From contig NZ_JXSK01000003.1 in assembly GCF_001083805.1 (NCBI RefSeq), positions 310,001 to 374,000 on the forward strand: a stretch of 64,000 bases of DNA, in the 5' to 3' direction. Positions 35,555 to 45,602 of the stretch are shown here, piece after piece. Made by a program: the position numbers and the translations under genes. Position 1 is the stretch's first letter. Every line of letters begins with the position of its first letter. The notes below the pieces were generated by a model. The model did no database searches. It saw only the letters and a program-made list of their open reading frames with translations, and was not told where the DNA came from. The stretch is from Photorhabdus luminescens subsp. luminescens (GTDB lineage: Bacteria; Pseudomonadota; Gammaproteobacteria; Enterobacterales; Enterobacteriaceae).

Positions 35555-36556
35555 TTATTGCGCGAGTGAGGGAAATTTATCGCGCGTGGCATCAATCGGA
35601 TCACCAATTTTAGTCCCCGTACCATGAGCTTCTATGTAACCAATGTCAGTAGCTGTGACCCCTGCCTGATACCATGCTGCCGTAATCACCTCGGTTTGTG
35701 CGATGCTGCTAGGTGCAGTGATACCATTGCTACGGCCACCGTCATGATTAATCGCACTCCCTCGTATGACAGCATGGATAACATCATTATCTTGATGCGC
35801 ACGACTCAACCGTTTAAGCAGGACAAAACCTCCTCCTTCACCAAATCCAGCACCATCAGCCATTGCGTCGAAAGGACGGCATCGATCTGTCGTTGACTCA
35901 ACCCCTAACCCACCTGAGTTCTCACTACGCTGAGGCAAAGCGCCTAAAACAAGTTCACAACCTCCTACCAGAGCAAAATCAGCCTCCCCAGTCAGAATTT
36001 TGTTCCGTGCTTCATGAAGTGCGACCAAAAATGATGAACATCCCGTATCTATGGCATAAACTGGGCCACGCAGATCAAGCAAATACGCAATACGACCCGC
36101 TGAAAAAGCATGTAAGCTGCCGATAAAAGCAAACGGATTGGCTTTCCCCTGTACCGATAACGACTGAAAAAGATCTGGATGCGGCCCGCCATGCGCAGCA
36201 ACAAGTACTGCTGTACGCGCATTTGATAAGTCTTTCAGAATGTATCCCGCATTAACAATCGCCTCAGTAGCCAGTTGAAGCCCTATGCGTTGTCTGGGAT
36301 CGATATATTCAGCTTCACTTAGTGCAATACCAAAATAATGGTGATCGAACCCTGTAATTTCATCAAGCCATCCCCCCTCTTTTTCATTGCCTGTAAGAAC
36401 CTGCCCCGTATTAGCTACCCGACTTTCAGGTATTGGGCGAATGCAGTCCCGACCGTCAACCAGAATATCAATCAACTCACACCAATTTGAACATTGTGGT
36501 AATCGAAAAGAAACGCCAATTATGGCGACCGCATCATCTGAATATAGTGTCGTCAC
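35555..36556 (-). pseudogene. PKS ketosynthase, truncated
   Basis: A 333-aa N-terminal part of a ketosynthase. It shows the active-site 'DTGCSS' with Cys173 and 'EAHGTGTKIGDP' with the first catalytic His (311), but ends soon after, before the second His (the 'NxGHxEAA' motif). The last residues ('RDKFPSLAQ') diverge from the family, marking a deletion junction near 35580. The start overlaps the A-PCP stop (ATGA), so the original gene followed an NRPS loading part in a hybrid pathway. It cannot condense as encoded. Confidence 0.85.
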
Positions 36557-37668
36557 AACTGTACCACCTTAGTTTTATTGGGAGCTGTACTCTCGCCACC
36601 GAGCATTTTGGCTAAAGACTCAATGGATGGATATTTAAATAGTTGGGCAATAGTGAGATTTGGAAAGTGGCGACGTAATCGCCCAAAAACCACTAACGAC
36701 TTGAATGAATCACCTCCTAATTCTAGGAATTTAGCCTGCATATCAATATCATCACGCTTAAGCACTTCACGCCAAATATCTAAGATAAGCTTTTCTATGT
36801 CATTATGAGGAACAGTAACATCAGAAGAAATCGATTTAACAGTATTAACAGAGGCCTGCAAACGCGCTATATCAAGCTTTCCATTAGCATTAACAAGGAT
36901 TTTATCAATATTGTAGATTCTGGACGGAATATGACTGGCCGGTAATCGGGTAGCTAAGTTTGCAAATAGTTCATTTTCTCTCGCAGTACCCACAACATAA
37001 GCAACCAGTTCGTCAATCTGGTGAAACTCAGATTTTACACTTGTAACAACAACCTGCTTAATCCCAGGTTCAGCAAGCAAAGCATTCTCAATCTCTTTAG
37101 GTTGGATTCGATATCCACGAATTTTGAGCTGGCGATCCACGCGCCCGATAAATAAATAGTTGCCTTGCTCGTTTTGTTTAACCAAATCACCACTGGCATA
37201 AAATCTACGCCCAGAGATATCGACAAAGTGAGTTTCTGTCAGATCTTTATCCCCATGATATTCTCTGGCCAACGCACGCCCCCCTATATATAGTTGCCCC
37301 ACTTCCCCGGGGGAAACTGGTCGCTTGGTGTCGTCCAGCACAGCTATTTCAACGCCATTTAAGGGCTTACCGATTGGAATTGTGTCGTTGCCTAGGGGTG
37401 TTCCATTCAGCTGATGCATTAATACACCAATAGTCGTTTCCGAAGGACCATAGTGATTAAATATTCTCAGATTGGGGTTTGCTGCAAATAAAGTTTTAGC
37501 AAGTGCCGAAGTTAGTTCTTCCCCGCCAATAATAAGTACTTTTTCAGGTAGTAATTCCGCAAGATTACCTTCCCTGGATAACATCTCTAGTTGCGAAGGC
37601 GTGCATTTCAACATTTCAATTGAAAATTTACTTATATGCTTAGCGAGCGTGATTGGGTCCAGCATCAT
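36553..37668 (-). pseudogene. NRPS A-PCP fragment, A domain N-terminus lost
   Basis: A 371-aa frame holding the second half of an adenylation domain (NHYGPSETT at 71-79, 'GRVDRQLKIRGYRI' 175-188, 'NGKLD' 262-266) and a PCP with 'LGGDSFKSL' (Ser321). In-frame codons continue upstream to about 37731 ('TSIFGALLTGRTLEL'), then meet a stop, so the first half of the A domain, including A3, is absent. The break coincides with the truncated oxygenase gene: one deletion seems to have removed the region between them. The PCP leads straight into a KS gene. Confidence 0.8.
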
Positions 37669-37700
37669 TTCTCGATTGATAAGCTCAAGGGTACGACCTG

Positions 37701-38234
37701 TTAGCAGAGCACCGAAAATAGACGTATTACCAAATTAGTCTGAAATACTTGCTGCCAAGTTAAGTCAAACCCAGTGTTATAACGTCGTTCATATAAAACG
37801 CCTTTACTTTTAAATTCTTCACGGGTTTTATTCGAGAGGCGTTGGAGCACTTTTCTATAGTCTGCCAATGTTGTCTGACCACCAGAATCAGCAGCTTTTT
37901 GTGACCACAGCCATAAATATTTTGGCCAAGTACGTCGGTAAGACATTTCATTATGCAAAGGTATTCGTTGATCAGCAGGGTACTCTGTAGAAGTGAATAC
38001 CCGATCATTGACTTTAGTACGTGGTGTTGATGGTTCTTCATAATCCAATATTTCAGGAGTTGCACTTAGTGCTGCTTCTCTGAATGCAATAACATCTTCA
38101 ATGTTGAACCCACGAAAAAGTAAGGCACCATGATTATTAAGCTTTTTTTTACACTCGTTCCAGTTATTACTAAGCCAGGAATGCAGTGTGATACCACTAT
38201 TTGGAGAGTAAATCGTGTAAGGTAGCATTATCAT
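37701..38234 (-). pseudogene. TauD/SyrP-like oxygenase, truncated
   Basis: A 177-aa N-terminal piece of an Fe(II)/2-oxoglutarate oxygenase of the TauD/TfdA superfamily, resembling SyrP-type amino acid beta-hydroxylases found beside NRPS genes. The iron ligands 'HNE' (H94, E96) are present, but the distal His and the 2-oxoglutarate-binding Arg are missing. The last ~11 residues ('NLVIRLFSVLC') are an out-of-frame reading of the downstream A domain, so the gene was fused by deletion near 37735. Likely inactive. Confidence 0.8.
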
Positions 38235-39469
38235 ATTAATCCTATTTAAAATGGATTAGCTAAACTGCCTACATCATTCATTTTCCAAAGTTATTGATTA
38301 AGTAAATTACCAAAACTAAAAAGAGCAGTAGGAATTTGAAATATATGAAACTATTTCAACATCCTTGAAATATATATCCAAATTATTTGGATATGTAGGT
38401 TTTAGAATTCGTAAACGGTTAGTAATCCCAAACGCTAGCTAGTGAACGCTAATACTCTGGTGAAATTACATTTAATAAGTTGATCCATTGCTGTTATGAA
38501 TATCTTATTACATAAATCAGAAAGACTCAATACTCCAACGAAATTGAGATGGATAAAATTGCCGTTTGTCTCAGTCGCTTTATCCTGAATTTTTCTTATA
38601 AGAGTAAGTATGTTAAATTAAATAGTTAATAATCTGTATAGTTTTATAGGTTGAAAAACTATTACCGACATTATTGTCAGATTTATTTTCCATATTTTAA
38701 AAAGAGACAGCGTGACTGAAAACGTTTTTTTAGCACCTTTAATGCATTTATATAACCAACCTAACAATTTAAAACCACTAATATAAAGAGATTAAAATTT
38801 CATATAAAAGGCAGATTTAAATCAATAAATACATTTTTCAGAAAAATAGTAAATTGCATTTAATAGAAATCTCTTAAACATTAAATGAGAGTCGAGAATA
38901 AATCATAGATAAAAATAATATAATCTAAATAAGCTCATATTAAAGTGTTTTCTCGCCGTTATTTTACGAATAAAACCATGAAAAAATAGGCGTTTCTCTC
39001 CGAAAAAAGGATAAATGAAAATTTTAATGATTTTAATACTGAATTTCTTTCCTAAAACATGGGGATTTTATTTACCTGTTAGAGTTAATAGTTTCACTTA
39101 TTAGAGGTGGTTGGGATGACAGAATTTAAAGCATGTATTTCTTCACTTTCACACTTATATTCATCCTCATCTTGTCAAGTTAAATCAGATTTGGGTATGG
39201 GGCTTCGTTCTGTTACTCAGTTTTAAGCATTATAAAAATCCGAGCCTTTAAAGGGCTTAAGTCTATGGTGTTATCCCATCAGAGATGATTTTAGCCATTA
39301 TGATGCAGGAATATAATGGCTGATGCGTTGCTCTTATCCAACATTTTGCTATTATGCAACTGATGTGGCTTTTTTTTACACAATGATGTTATACTCAAGT
39401 TGGAAACTCTGTCCGTTAAATACCGATGTAACAATTTTTTATTTTAAGAATATTAAAGGAAATTTCACG
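38235..39469. other. AT-rich region without supported genes
   Basis: About 1.2 kb of strongly AT-rich DNA upstream of both the oxygenase remnant (- strand) and the toxin-like gene (+ strand). It contains a perfect dyad (see 38374-38394). A 36-codon frame (ATG 39116, TAA 39226) preceded by GAGGTGG is the only ORF with an RBS-like text; it resembles nothing known. The upstream parts of both flanking genes, including promoters, must lie here. Confidence 0.5.
38374..38394. promoter_or_regulatory. Perfect 10-bp dyad, possible operator
   Basis: ATATCCAAAT and ATTTGGATAT flank a single central T. The symmetry suggests a regulator-binding site about 140 bases upstream of the oxygenase start; alternatively it is a chance palindrome in AT-rich DNA. 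Confidence 0.3.
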
Positions 39470-40341
39470 ATGACACATAAAAGATACAAGCCCTCTTGGG
39501 AAGGCTATATGGGGGATTTTCTAACAGGTAATGTTGGGATTAATCAGTTAAAATCTGAACACCAGTCCTTTGATGCTATTGGTCTTGAGAAACAGTTAAA
39601 CGAGAATACAACGCATATTGCGTTACTATCCTTAGAGGAAGCGAAAAATGTTTTAGAGGATATTGATTCTCCAAAACCAAAAAGCCCATTTATAAAGGAA
39701 GTGTTTTCGATTACCGATCCTATATCTATCACCCTATGCAGGTAATATACATGATGCTTCTGACTTTATAAATGTAGTAGGAGAATTTAAAAAATTAGGG
39801 ATTAAAGCCACAGAGTATGTTGGTAAAAATGGGCAAAGATATATTAAAATCTCAGGTCATTCAGGGCTTAGAAAAATCATCACCGCTTCAAGATACAGTG
39901 CTTCTAACATGAAGATGATCTCTATGGGGATAGGGCAACAGGGAATAAATAGTGGCATAGTTAAGGGAATTAAATTCAATATCTTATTCTCAGCAGCTTA
40001 TCGAGCGGTTGAATATATGTTTAAGGATGAATACACACTGGCTGATTTCTTAGGCAATATTGCAGTAGATATGGCTAAGGCGGCTGGCGGCTTTTGCTTC
40101 TTGGGTTACAGGTGCTTTTCTTTCAGCTTTATTTGTGGCAGGTGCCAGTGTAATTGTTGTAGCTGGTGCAATGCTTATTGTAGGTATTTTAACGACAGAC
40201 ATACTTGATACGGTAGATAAAAAATTTAAAATTAGTGAAACTGTGATTAATCGGATCAAAAAAGAAATGGAGAGAAAATCAAGAACACCAGAAGCTAATT
40301 TCAATCAACTTCTTCATAACTGGGGGAGTTATGGTAAATAA
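39470..40341 (+). pseudogene. Toxin-like gene with two small frameshifts
   Basis: From ATG 39470 ('MTHKRYKPSWEGYMGDFL') the frame breaks at 39732-39734 (one extra C in ACCC) and again at 40079-40092, where GGCGGCT is duplicated. Removing one C and one 7-bp copy restores a single 287-aa protein ending at 40341. The N-terminal part is hydrophilic; residues ~205-245 form a long hydrophobic hairpin ('SALFVAGASVIVVAGAMLIVG') followed by an amphipathic 'DTVDKKFKISETVINRIKK'. That layout, with a DUF1240-like gene right after, suggests a pore-forming bacteriocin or contact-dependent toxin. The family is not identified with certainty. Confidence 0.65.
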
Positions 40342-40732
40342 AAAAAAGATTATGCACATCATCGGCGCTTTTGCTATTTTTATTTTAGCGCTATCAGGTT
40401 TCTTTTTAACTGGGGAAAATCTAATTTCTTTAATCAAAATGGATGAGAAAATAACATTCTCAGGTCCTGTTTATATAATATTTTTTTCTTTTCCTTTTCT
40501 TTCATATCTTATAGTTTCTGTTATCTTCCTTAATATAAAAAATCGTTGTCCAAAATATCACGATAATTTTATTAACTGTTTTGGGATGATAGCTATTATT
40601 TCATTTTTTTTAAGCTTCCCCCTATCTTTCTATGTGGATTATAAATTAAAAAGTGAGAATTATTTGGTATGTAAAAGAATATCCTGGACATCACCTAATA
40701 CCTATGTAAAAGATATTAAGCTATGTAATTAA
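40331..40732 (+). CDS. DUF1240-like membrane protein, probable immunity protein
   Basis: A 133-aa protein with four hydrophobic segments (about 7-27, 45-68, 82-103 and a shorter one) and a C-terminal 'CKRISWTSPNTYVKDI' motif typical of DUF1240 proteins. These small multi-pass proteins occur next to pore-forming toxin genes in related bacteria. It overlaps the end of the toxin-like gene by 11 bases, which supports a toxin-immunity pair. The gene is intact although the toxin is broken. After its stop, at about 40756-40790, a remnant of the same toxin-end/immunity-start text recurs. Confidence 0.7.
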   Translation: MVNKKKIMHIIGAFAIFILALSGFFLTGENLISLIKMDEKITFSGPVYIIFFSFPFLSYLIVSVIFLNIKNRCPKYHDNFINCFGMIAIISFFLSFPLSFYVDYKLKSENYLVCKRISWTSPNTYVKDIKLCN

Positions 40733-40755
40733 TATTATTTTTTAATTTATTCATA

Positions 40756-40795
40756 ACTGGGGAAATTATGGTAAACAAAAGAAGAAACTGAACAC
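40756..40795 (+). pseudogene. Remnant of a second toxin-immunity junction
   Basis: 'CATAACTGGGGAAATTATGG' and the following 'TAAACAAAAGAAG' repeat, with small changes, the end of the toxin-like gene and the start of the immunity gene (about 40315-40350). The frame ends after a few codons. This suggests there was once a second toxin or immunity copy here. Confidence 0.6.
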
Positions 40796-40981
40796 TCCAA
40801 ATTAAACTTACTTTACACTGTTTTAATCGGTCTGGTTTACGAAATGTAGCCTGATACTAAAATCAATGGCAACAACCTGACAGCCCTTTGAACTGTTTGC
40901 TCTCCATCTCCCCCCAATACTAAAAGTTCTCTTTACTCTCAATTAGTATTCAGGAAGGAGAATTCCGCAGATTTGTTAAAC

Positions 40982-41209
40982 TCAGATAATCCGATGTTTC
41001 TCTAATTGAACCTGCCGCGCAGCCTCACGAGCTATACGTCTCTTACGTGCATCACAAGGTTCTGGACAATCACATACTTTCTCCACACCAATACTGCTTA
41101 AACCACCACAGCTCCCTTGTATGCTCTTACGTTTAATCATATAGCCCAACGACATTCCCGCAAAAGCCAGCAGGAAAAAGACGAAGGCTGCAATAAATAC
41201 TTTCAGCAC
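40982..41209 (-). CDS. nqrM: Na+-NQR maturation protein NqrM
   Basis: A 75-aa protein with one N-terminal membrane segment followed by the NqrM cysteine pattern: 'GSCGGLSSIGVEKVCDCPEPCD' contains four conserved Cys. NqrM inserts or delivers iron for the NqrDE iron centre during assembly of the sodium-pumping NADH:quinone oxidoreductase. The frame is open further upstream inside apbE, but the GTG at 41209 is preceded by GAGAAGGGG and gives the usual length. It is the last gene of the nqr-apbE-nqrM group. Confidence 0.85.
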   Translation of the reverse strand: MLKVFIAAFVFFLLAFAGMSLGYMIKRKSIQGSCGGLSSIGVEKVCDCPEPCDARKRRIAREAARQVQLEKHRII

Positions 41210-41222
41210 TGTCTTCCCCTTC

Positions 41223-42251
41223 TCATTGATTTTTCTGTAGGTATGGCTCAAAGGCTTTACTGTAACGCTCTTCAAAACCATTTTTCGTTTTTATAATCAT
41301 AAAAACCGGGATACTCAGATTTTCCGCCACTTCCATTCCTTTTTCCGGCCCTAAAACATTCAGTCCAGTAGAAAGCCCATCAGCACTCATACAAGCTGGA
41401 GCAATCACCGTAATGGAAACTAAATTATGAGAAATAGGGTTCCCCGTTTTTGGATCAATCGTATGTGAATAGCGCACACCATCTTGTTCAAAGTAATTAC
41501 GGTAATCGCCAGAAGTCGCTATCGACATATTTCCAGGCATTATGACTTCTTGAGCATTTTGTGCCATGCCAGTATCAGATGGCTTTTCAATCGCAATCCG
41601 CCACGGCAGATCTTTACCATTATTACCTGATGTACGAACTTCACCGCCAATATCAACCATATAATCTCTGATATTCTGCGACTCCAGATATTCAGCAACA
41701 ACATCTACGCCATAACCTTTAGCAATAGACGATAAATCGACATACAGCTCTGGAACAGTTTTAATCAGGTTATTACCTTCTACCACCAGTTTATCAATCC
41801 CAGTCCATTCACGACGTTTTTCCAGTTCACTTGCAGAAGGCGCTTTCGTCACGTGCCCCTCAGGACCAAACCCCCATAAATTAACCAATGGGCCAACCGT
41901 CACATCCAACGCGCCATCCGTCAATTTATTAATATAGATCGCCTCTTTAACTACTTTGGCTGTCGCAGGTGATACAGGGAATGGCCGATCAATTTGGCGA
42001 CTTTGATTAAAACGACTCAATTCAGAATCAGGGCGATATGTGGACATCTGGTCGTTAATCTCCTCCAGCAAACGATCAATCTCTTTTTGCAGAGCTTCTG
42101 GCAAAGGAGCCGACGAACCTGTGACAAATTTAATGGAATAGTAAGTCCCCATCGTTTGCCCACGAATATTTTTCTGCTCCAGACCATCGCATGCCGCCAG
42201 CAGCAGTACTGCAAATATTAACGCTATCCAGCTACTTATCTTTTTACGCAC
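41223..42251 (-). CDS. apbE: FAD:protein FMN transferase ApbE
   Basis: A 342-aa lipoprotein: signal with lipobox 'LLLAAC' (Cys21), then the ApbE core with 'RGQTMGTYYSIKF', 'LVNLWGFGPE', 'VDLSSIAKGYGVD' and 'YSHTIDPKTGNPIS'. It transfers FMN from FAD to threonines of NqrB and NqrC in the periplasm. Its place right after nqrF matches that role. It is separated from nqrF by a strong hairpin. Confidence 0.95.
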   Translation of the reverse strand: MRKKISSWIALIFAVLLLAACDGLEQKNIRGQTMGTYYSIKFVTGSSAPLPEALQKEIDRLLEEINDQMSTYRPDSELSRFNQSRQIDRPFPVSPATAKVVKEAIYINKLTDGALDVTVGPLVNLWGFGPEGHVTKAPSASELEKRREWTGIDKLVVEGNNLIKTVPELYVDLSSIAKGYGVDVVAEYLESQNIRDYMVDIGGEVRTSGNNGKDLPWRIAIEKPSDTGMAQNAQEVIMPGNMSIATSGDYRNYFEQDGVRYSHTIDPKTGNPISHNLVSITVIAPACMSADGLSTGLNVLGPEKGMEVAENLSIPVFMIIKTKNGFEERYSKAFEPYLQKNQ

Positions 42252-42278
42252 AGTTAATTACTCTATTCCGAATTGTTA

Positions 42279-42300
42279 GCGCCCACAAAGTTGTGGGCGC
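42279..42300 (-). terminator. Strong hairpin between nqrF and apbE
   Basis: A perfect 10-bp stem (GCGCCCACAA 42279-42288 with TTGTGGGCGC 42291-42300) with a 2-nt loop. No T run follows on the - strand, so it is more likely an mRNA processing or stability element, or a weak attenuator, than a full terminator. Confidence 0.5.
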
Positions 42301-42335
42301 CAGCCAGTCATTAAAATCAAACTATTTATGGCCTA

Positions 42336-43562
42336 TCAGCCGCCGAAATCATCCAACATGATGTTTTCATCCTCAACACCAAGATCTTTCAGCATCTTGA
42401 TAACCGCGGCATTCATGACCGGAGGCCCACACATGTAGAACTCACAATCTTCAGGAGCTGGATGATCCCTCAAATAGTTCTCATACAGAACATTATGGAT
42501 AAAACCAGTATAACCATCCCAGTTGTCTTCAGGCAGCGCATCGGATAGGGCTACATTCCAGGTAAAGTTTTCATTTTCAGCCGCTAGCTGATCAAAATCC
42601 TCGGTATAGAACATTTCACGTTTAGAACGGGCGCCATACCAGAAGCTAATCTTACGTTTGGAATTCAATCGCTTAAGCTGGTCAAAAATATGAGAGCGCA
42701 TTGGCGCCATACCTGCGCCACCACCAATGAAGATCATTTCCGCATCAGTATCTTTCGCGAAAAATTCACCGAACGGGCCAGAAATAGTCACTTTATCACC
42801 GGGTTTCAGTGACCAAATATAAGAAGACATAATTCCAGGAGGCGCTTCCGAATTTCTTGGCGGCGGCGTCGCAATACGAACGTTAAGCATGATAATACCG
42901 TGCTCTTCTGGGTAGTTCGCCATTGAGTAAGCACGAACTGTTGGCTCTTTCACCTCAGAAACAAAGCGGAATAAATTAAATTTATCCCAGTCCTCACGGT
43001 ATTCCTCCGGCACATCATAATCCGCATAACGAGCAGTATGTGGCTGAGATTCAATCTGAATATAGCCGCCGGCACGGAAAGGCACGACTTCTCCATCAGG
43101 GATCTTCAATTTCAGCTCTTTAATGAAAGTTGCTTTGTTATCGTTGGAAATAACTTCACATTCCCATTTCTTAACACCGAATATCTCTTCCGGTAGCTTA
43201 ATTTTCAGGTCCTGTTTTACGTTGACCTGACAAGCCAGACGGCAACCCTCTTTCGCTTCACGCTTACTAATGTGAGAAAGTTCTGTTGGCAGAATGTCGC
43301 CACCGCCATCTTTAATCTTTACGCGGCACTGACCACAAGAGCCGCCGCCGCCACAAGCAGAAGAGACAAAAATACCCTGGCTTGACAACATATTTAGTAA
43401 TTTATCACCGGCAGGAGCAGTAAAGCTCTTTTCCGGATCGCCATTAACTTCAACCCTAATATCCCCAGTGTTAACTAACTTCGATTTTGCGAACAAAATC
43501 AGCGCCGTCAGTACCAACACAATTAGGGTAAACATCACTACGCCTAAAATTATTATATCCAT
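42336..43562 (-). CDS. nqrF: Na+-NQR subunit F
   Basis: A 408-aa membrane-anchored flavoprotein, the NADH entry site. One N-terminal membrane helix is followed by a 2Fe-2S domain with Cys70, Cys76, Cys79 and Cys111 (text '[10 protein letters not shown]'), an FAD-binding region with 'RAYSMANYP', and an NADH-binding C-terminal domain with '[11 protein letters not shown]' and the terminal 'CGPPVM' motif. Length is standard. It completes the nqrA-F operon transcribed on the - strand. Confidence 0.97.
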   Translation of the reverse strand: MDIIILGVVMFTLIVLVLTALILFAKSKLVNTGDIRVEVNGDPEKSFTAPAGDKLLNMLSSQGIFVSSACGGGGSCGQCRVKIKDGGGDILPTELSHISKREAKEGCRLACQVNVKQDLKIKLPEEIFGVKKWECEVISNDNKATFIKELKLKIPDGEVVPFRAGGYIQIESQPHTARYADYDVPEEYREDWDKFNLFRFVSEVKEPTVRAYSMANYPEEHGIIMLNVRIATPPPRNSEAPPGIMSSYIWSLKPGDKVTISGPFGEFFAKDTDAEMIFIGGGAGMAPMRSHIFDQLKRLNSKRKISFWYGARSKREMFYTEDFDQLAAENENFTWNVALSDALPEDNWDGYTGFIHNVLYENYLRDHPAPEDCEFYMCGPPVMNAAVIKMLKDLGVEDENIMLDDFGG

Positions 43563-43577
43563 GAACGCTTCTCGCCT

Positions 43578-44174
43578 TTATAACTGCACACCAGAGAAGG
43601 ACATAAAGCCCAATGCCATCAAACCCGTAGTGACAAAGGTGATCCCCAATCCTTTCAGACCTGCCGGAACATCAGCATATTTCATTTTTTCACGGATAGA
43701 AGCCAGCAGAACAATTGCCAACATCCAACCTATACCTGAACCAAAACCATATACGATGGATTCGGAAAAGTTATAGTCACGCTGCGCCATGAAAGAAACG
43801 CCGCCAAAAATCGCACAGTTAACGGTAATCAATGGTAAAAAAATGCCGAGCGCGTTATAGAGTGAAGGGAAATAACGATCAAGGATCATTTCAAGAATCT
43901 GCACCAACGCAGCAATCACGCCAATAAACGTAATAAAGTTCAGGAAACTGAGATCAACCCCTTCAACCAATGCACCGTCACGCAGCACCAAGTTATACAC
44001 AAGGTTATTAGCAGGAACCGAGATCCCTAAAACCACCGTGACGGCAATACCCAGACCAAACGCAGTTGTGACATTTTTCGATACTGCCAAAAAAGTGCAC
44101 ATACCGAGGAAGAAAGCCAACGCCATATTCTCAATAAAGACAGCGCGGACAAACAGGCTTATAAAATGTTCCAT
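43578..44174 (-). CDS. nqrE: Na+-NQR subunit E
   Basis: A 198-aa integral membrane protein with six helices. It forms an inverted pair with NqrD and carries conserved Cys residues ('FFLGMCTF', '[10 protein letters not shown]') that ligate the iron centre between the two subunits. Located between nqrD and nqrF with short gaps. Length matches the family. Confidence 0.95.
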   Translation of the reverse strand: MEHFISLFVRAVFIENMALAFFLGMCTFLAVSKNVTTAFGLGIAVTVVLGISVPANNLVYNLVLRDGALVEGVDLSFLNFITFIGVIAALVQILEMILDRYFPSLYNALGIFLPLITVNCAIFGGVSFMAQRDYNFSESIVYGFGSGIGWMLAIVLLASIREKMKYADVPAGLKGLGITFVTTGLMALGFMSFSGVQL

Positions 44175-44182
44175 GTTGTCAG

Positions 44183-44812
44183 TTACTCCTTATCAACCTG
44201 CGCCGGTTTCAACGTCCTCAGACCCCAAATCAGCATACCAATAATGAAAAACGCGCTAGGTGCTAGCAGGAACAAACCATTAGGCTGATACCAACCACCA
44301 TTTTGTACCGATTCCATCACAGTAATTCCGAACAGTTTGCCGGAACCAAACAACTCACGCAGGAAACCAACCATGACCAGAATAACGCCGTAACCCAGAC
44401 CATTACCGATACCATCCATAAAGCTCTCAATAGGTGGAGACTTCATCGCATAGGCTTCCGCTCGCCCCATCACGATACAGTTAGTAATGATAAGGCCAAC
44501 AAATACAGACAATTGCTTGGAAATTTCATAAGCATAAGCCTGCAAAATCTGATCTACCACGATAACCAGTGATGCAATAATAGCCATCTGGACAATGATT
44601 CGCACACTGCCAGGGATGTAATGACGGATCAGCGAGATAAAAAAGCTGGAAAAGGCAGTAACCAATGTTACCGCGATTGTCATTACCAATGCGGTTTCCA
44701 GCTTGGTTGTTACCGCCAATGCTGAACAGATCCCCAGAACCTGCAATGCGATCGGGTTGTTATCCAAGAGCGGCCCAAGAAGGACTCTCTTTATTTCTTT
44801 ACTATCAGCCAT
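44183..44812 (-). CDS. nqrD: Na+-NQR subunit D
   Basis: A 209-aa membrane protein paired with NqrE. Characteristic texts are '[21 protein letters not shown]' and '[18 protein letters not shown]', with Cys in both, matching the NqrDE iron site. It overlaps nqrC by 8 bases, indicating translational coupling. Confidence 0.95.
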   Translation of the reverse strand: MADSKEIKRVLLGPLLDNNPIALQVLGICSALAVTTKLETALVMTIAVTLVTAFSSFFISLIRHYIPGSVRIIVQMAIIASLVIVVDQILQAYAYEISKQLSVFVGLIITNCIVMGRAEAYAMKSPPIESFMDGIGNGLGYGVILVMVGFLRELFGSGKLFGITVMESVQNGGWYQPNGLFLLAPSAFFIIGMLIWGLRTLKPAQVDKE

Positions 44813-45602
44813 CTTTCAACGCTCCTTCGCGTACTTTTTTCAGGAACGGACCAAAACCGTTATCCCCTAACCAGAAATTAAACATATTCTGGACACCGGC
44901 AGAGGTGAGAGTCGCACCAGACAAGCCATCAACACCATAAACGTCATCGGCAGCAGCGCCGCCACGAACAATTCTGATCGCCGGATTGCCTTCATCGTTA
45001 TACAGTTTTTTACCTATCCACTTTTTACGCCATTGTGGGTTATCCACTTCTCCCCCCAACCCCGGTGTTTCACCGTGCGAATAATAAGTGATGCCACGGG
45101 CCGTTTTGCCGTCTACATCAACGGAGATGAAAGCATACATGACAGACCACAGGCCAGAACCATAAATAGGCAGCACGATTTCGCGCGTTTTACCCTGCTC
45201 ATTCTTCACCAGATAGATTTCAGCCACATTGGCGCGACGGCGGATTTTCGCCAAATCCTTTTCAGGCGGTAATGCAATACTGGTATCATCACTGCGCAAC
45301 GCATCGTTCAGGTTAAACTTGCCCTGACTGCTTTCAAGCGTTGCAGTATCCAGGTTCAACAACTCAGTTTTAATACGGCTTTTAAACGTTTCTTTAACTT
45401 CATCGGCACTCATCTGGGGATTGAGTAGTCCAGCAACATCGAGGATATTACGCTGTTTATCCATCAATTTTTGTTCTTGTTGCTGAGATTTCAGCCCTAC
45501 CGCAGAACCTGCTACAACAATTGAACAAACCAGACATAGCACAAAAACAACGATAAATGTTCTGCCGACGCTGTCATTATTTTTGGGTTTATCATTAGCC
45601 AC
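44805..45602 (-). CDS. nqrC: Na+-NQR subunit C
   Basis: A 265-aa protein with one N-terminal membrane helix (about 15-36) and a periplasmic domain that carries covalent FMN. The flavinylation motif 'DGLSGATLT' ends at Thr233, the residue expected to hold FMN, attached by ApbE. Overlaps both nqrB and nqrD by 8 bases. Confidence 0.97.
   Translation of the reverse strand: MANDKPKNNDSVGRTFIVVFVLCLVCSIVVAGSAVGLKSQQQEQKLMDKQRNILDVAGLLNPQMSADEVKETFKSRIKTELLNLDTATLESSQGKFNLNDALRSDDTSIALPPEKDLAKIRRRANVAEIYLVKNEQGKTREIVLPIYGSGLWSVMYAFISVDVDGKTARGITYYSHGETPGLGGEVDNPQWRKKWIGKKLYNDEGNPAIRIVRGGAAADDVYGVDGLSGATLTSAGVQNMFNFWLGDNGFGPFLKKVREGALKDG

Noticed and set aside
40733-40981. Additional gene between the immunity gene and nqrM
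   Set aside because: Only the short remnant at about 40756-40795 is recognisable; other frames are short and without RBS.
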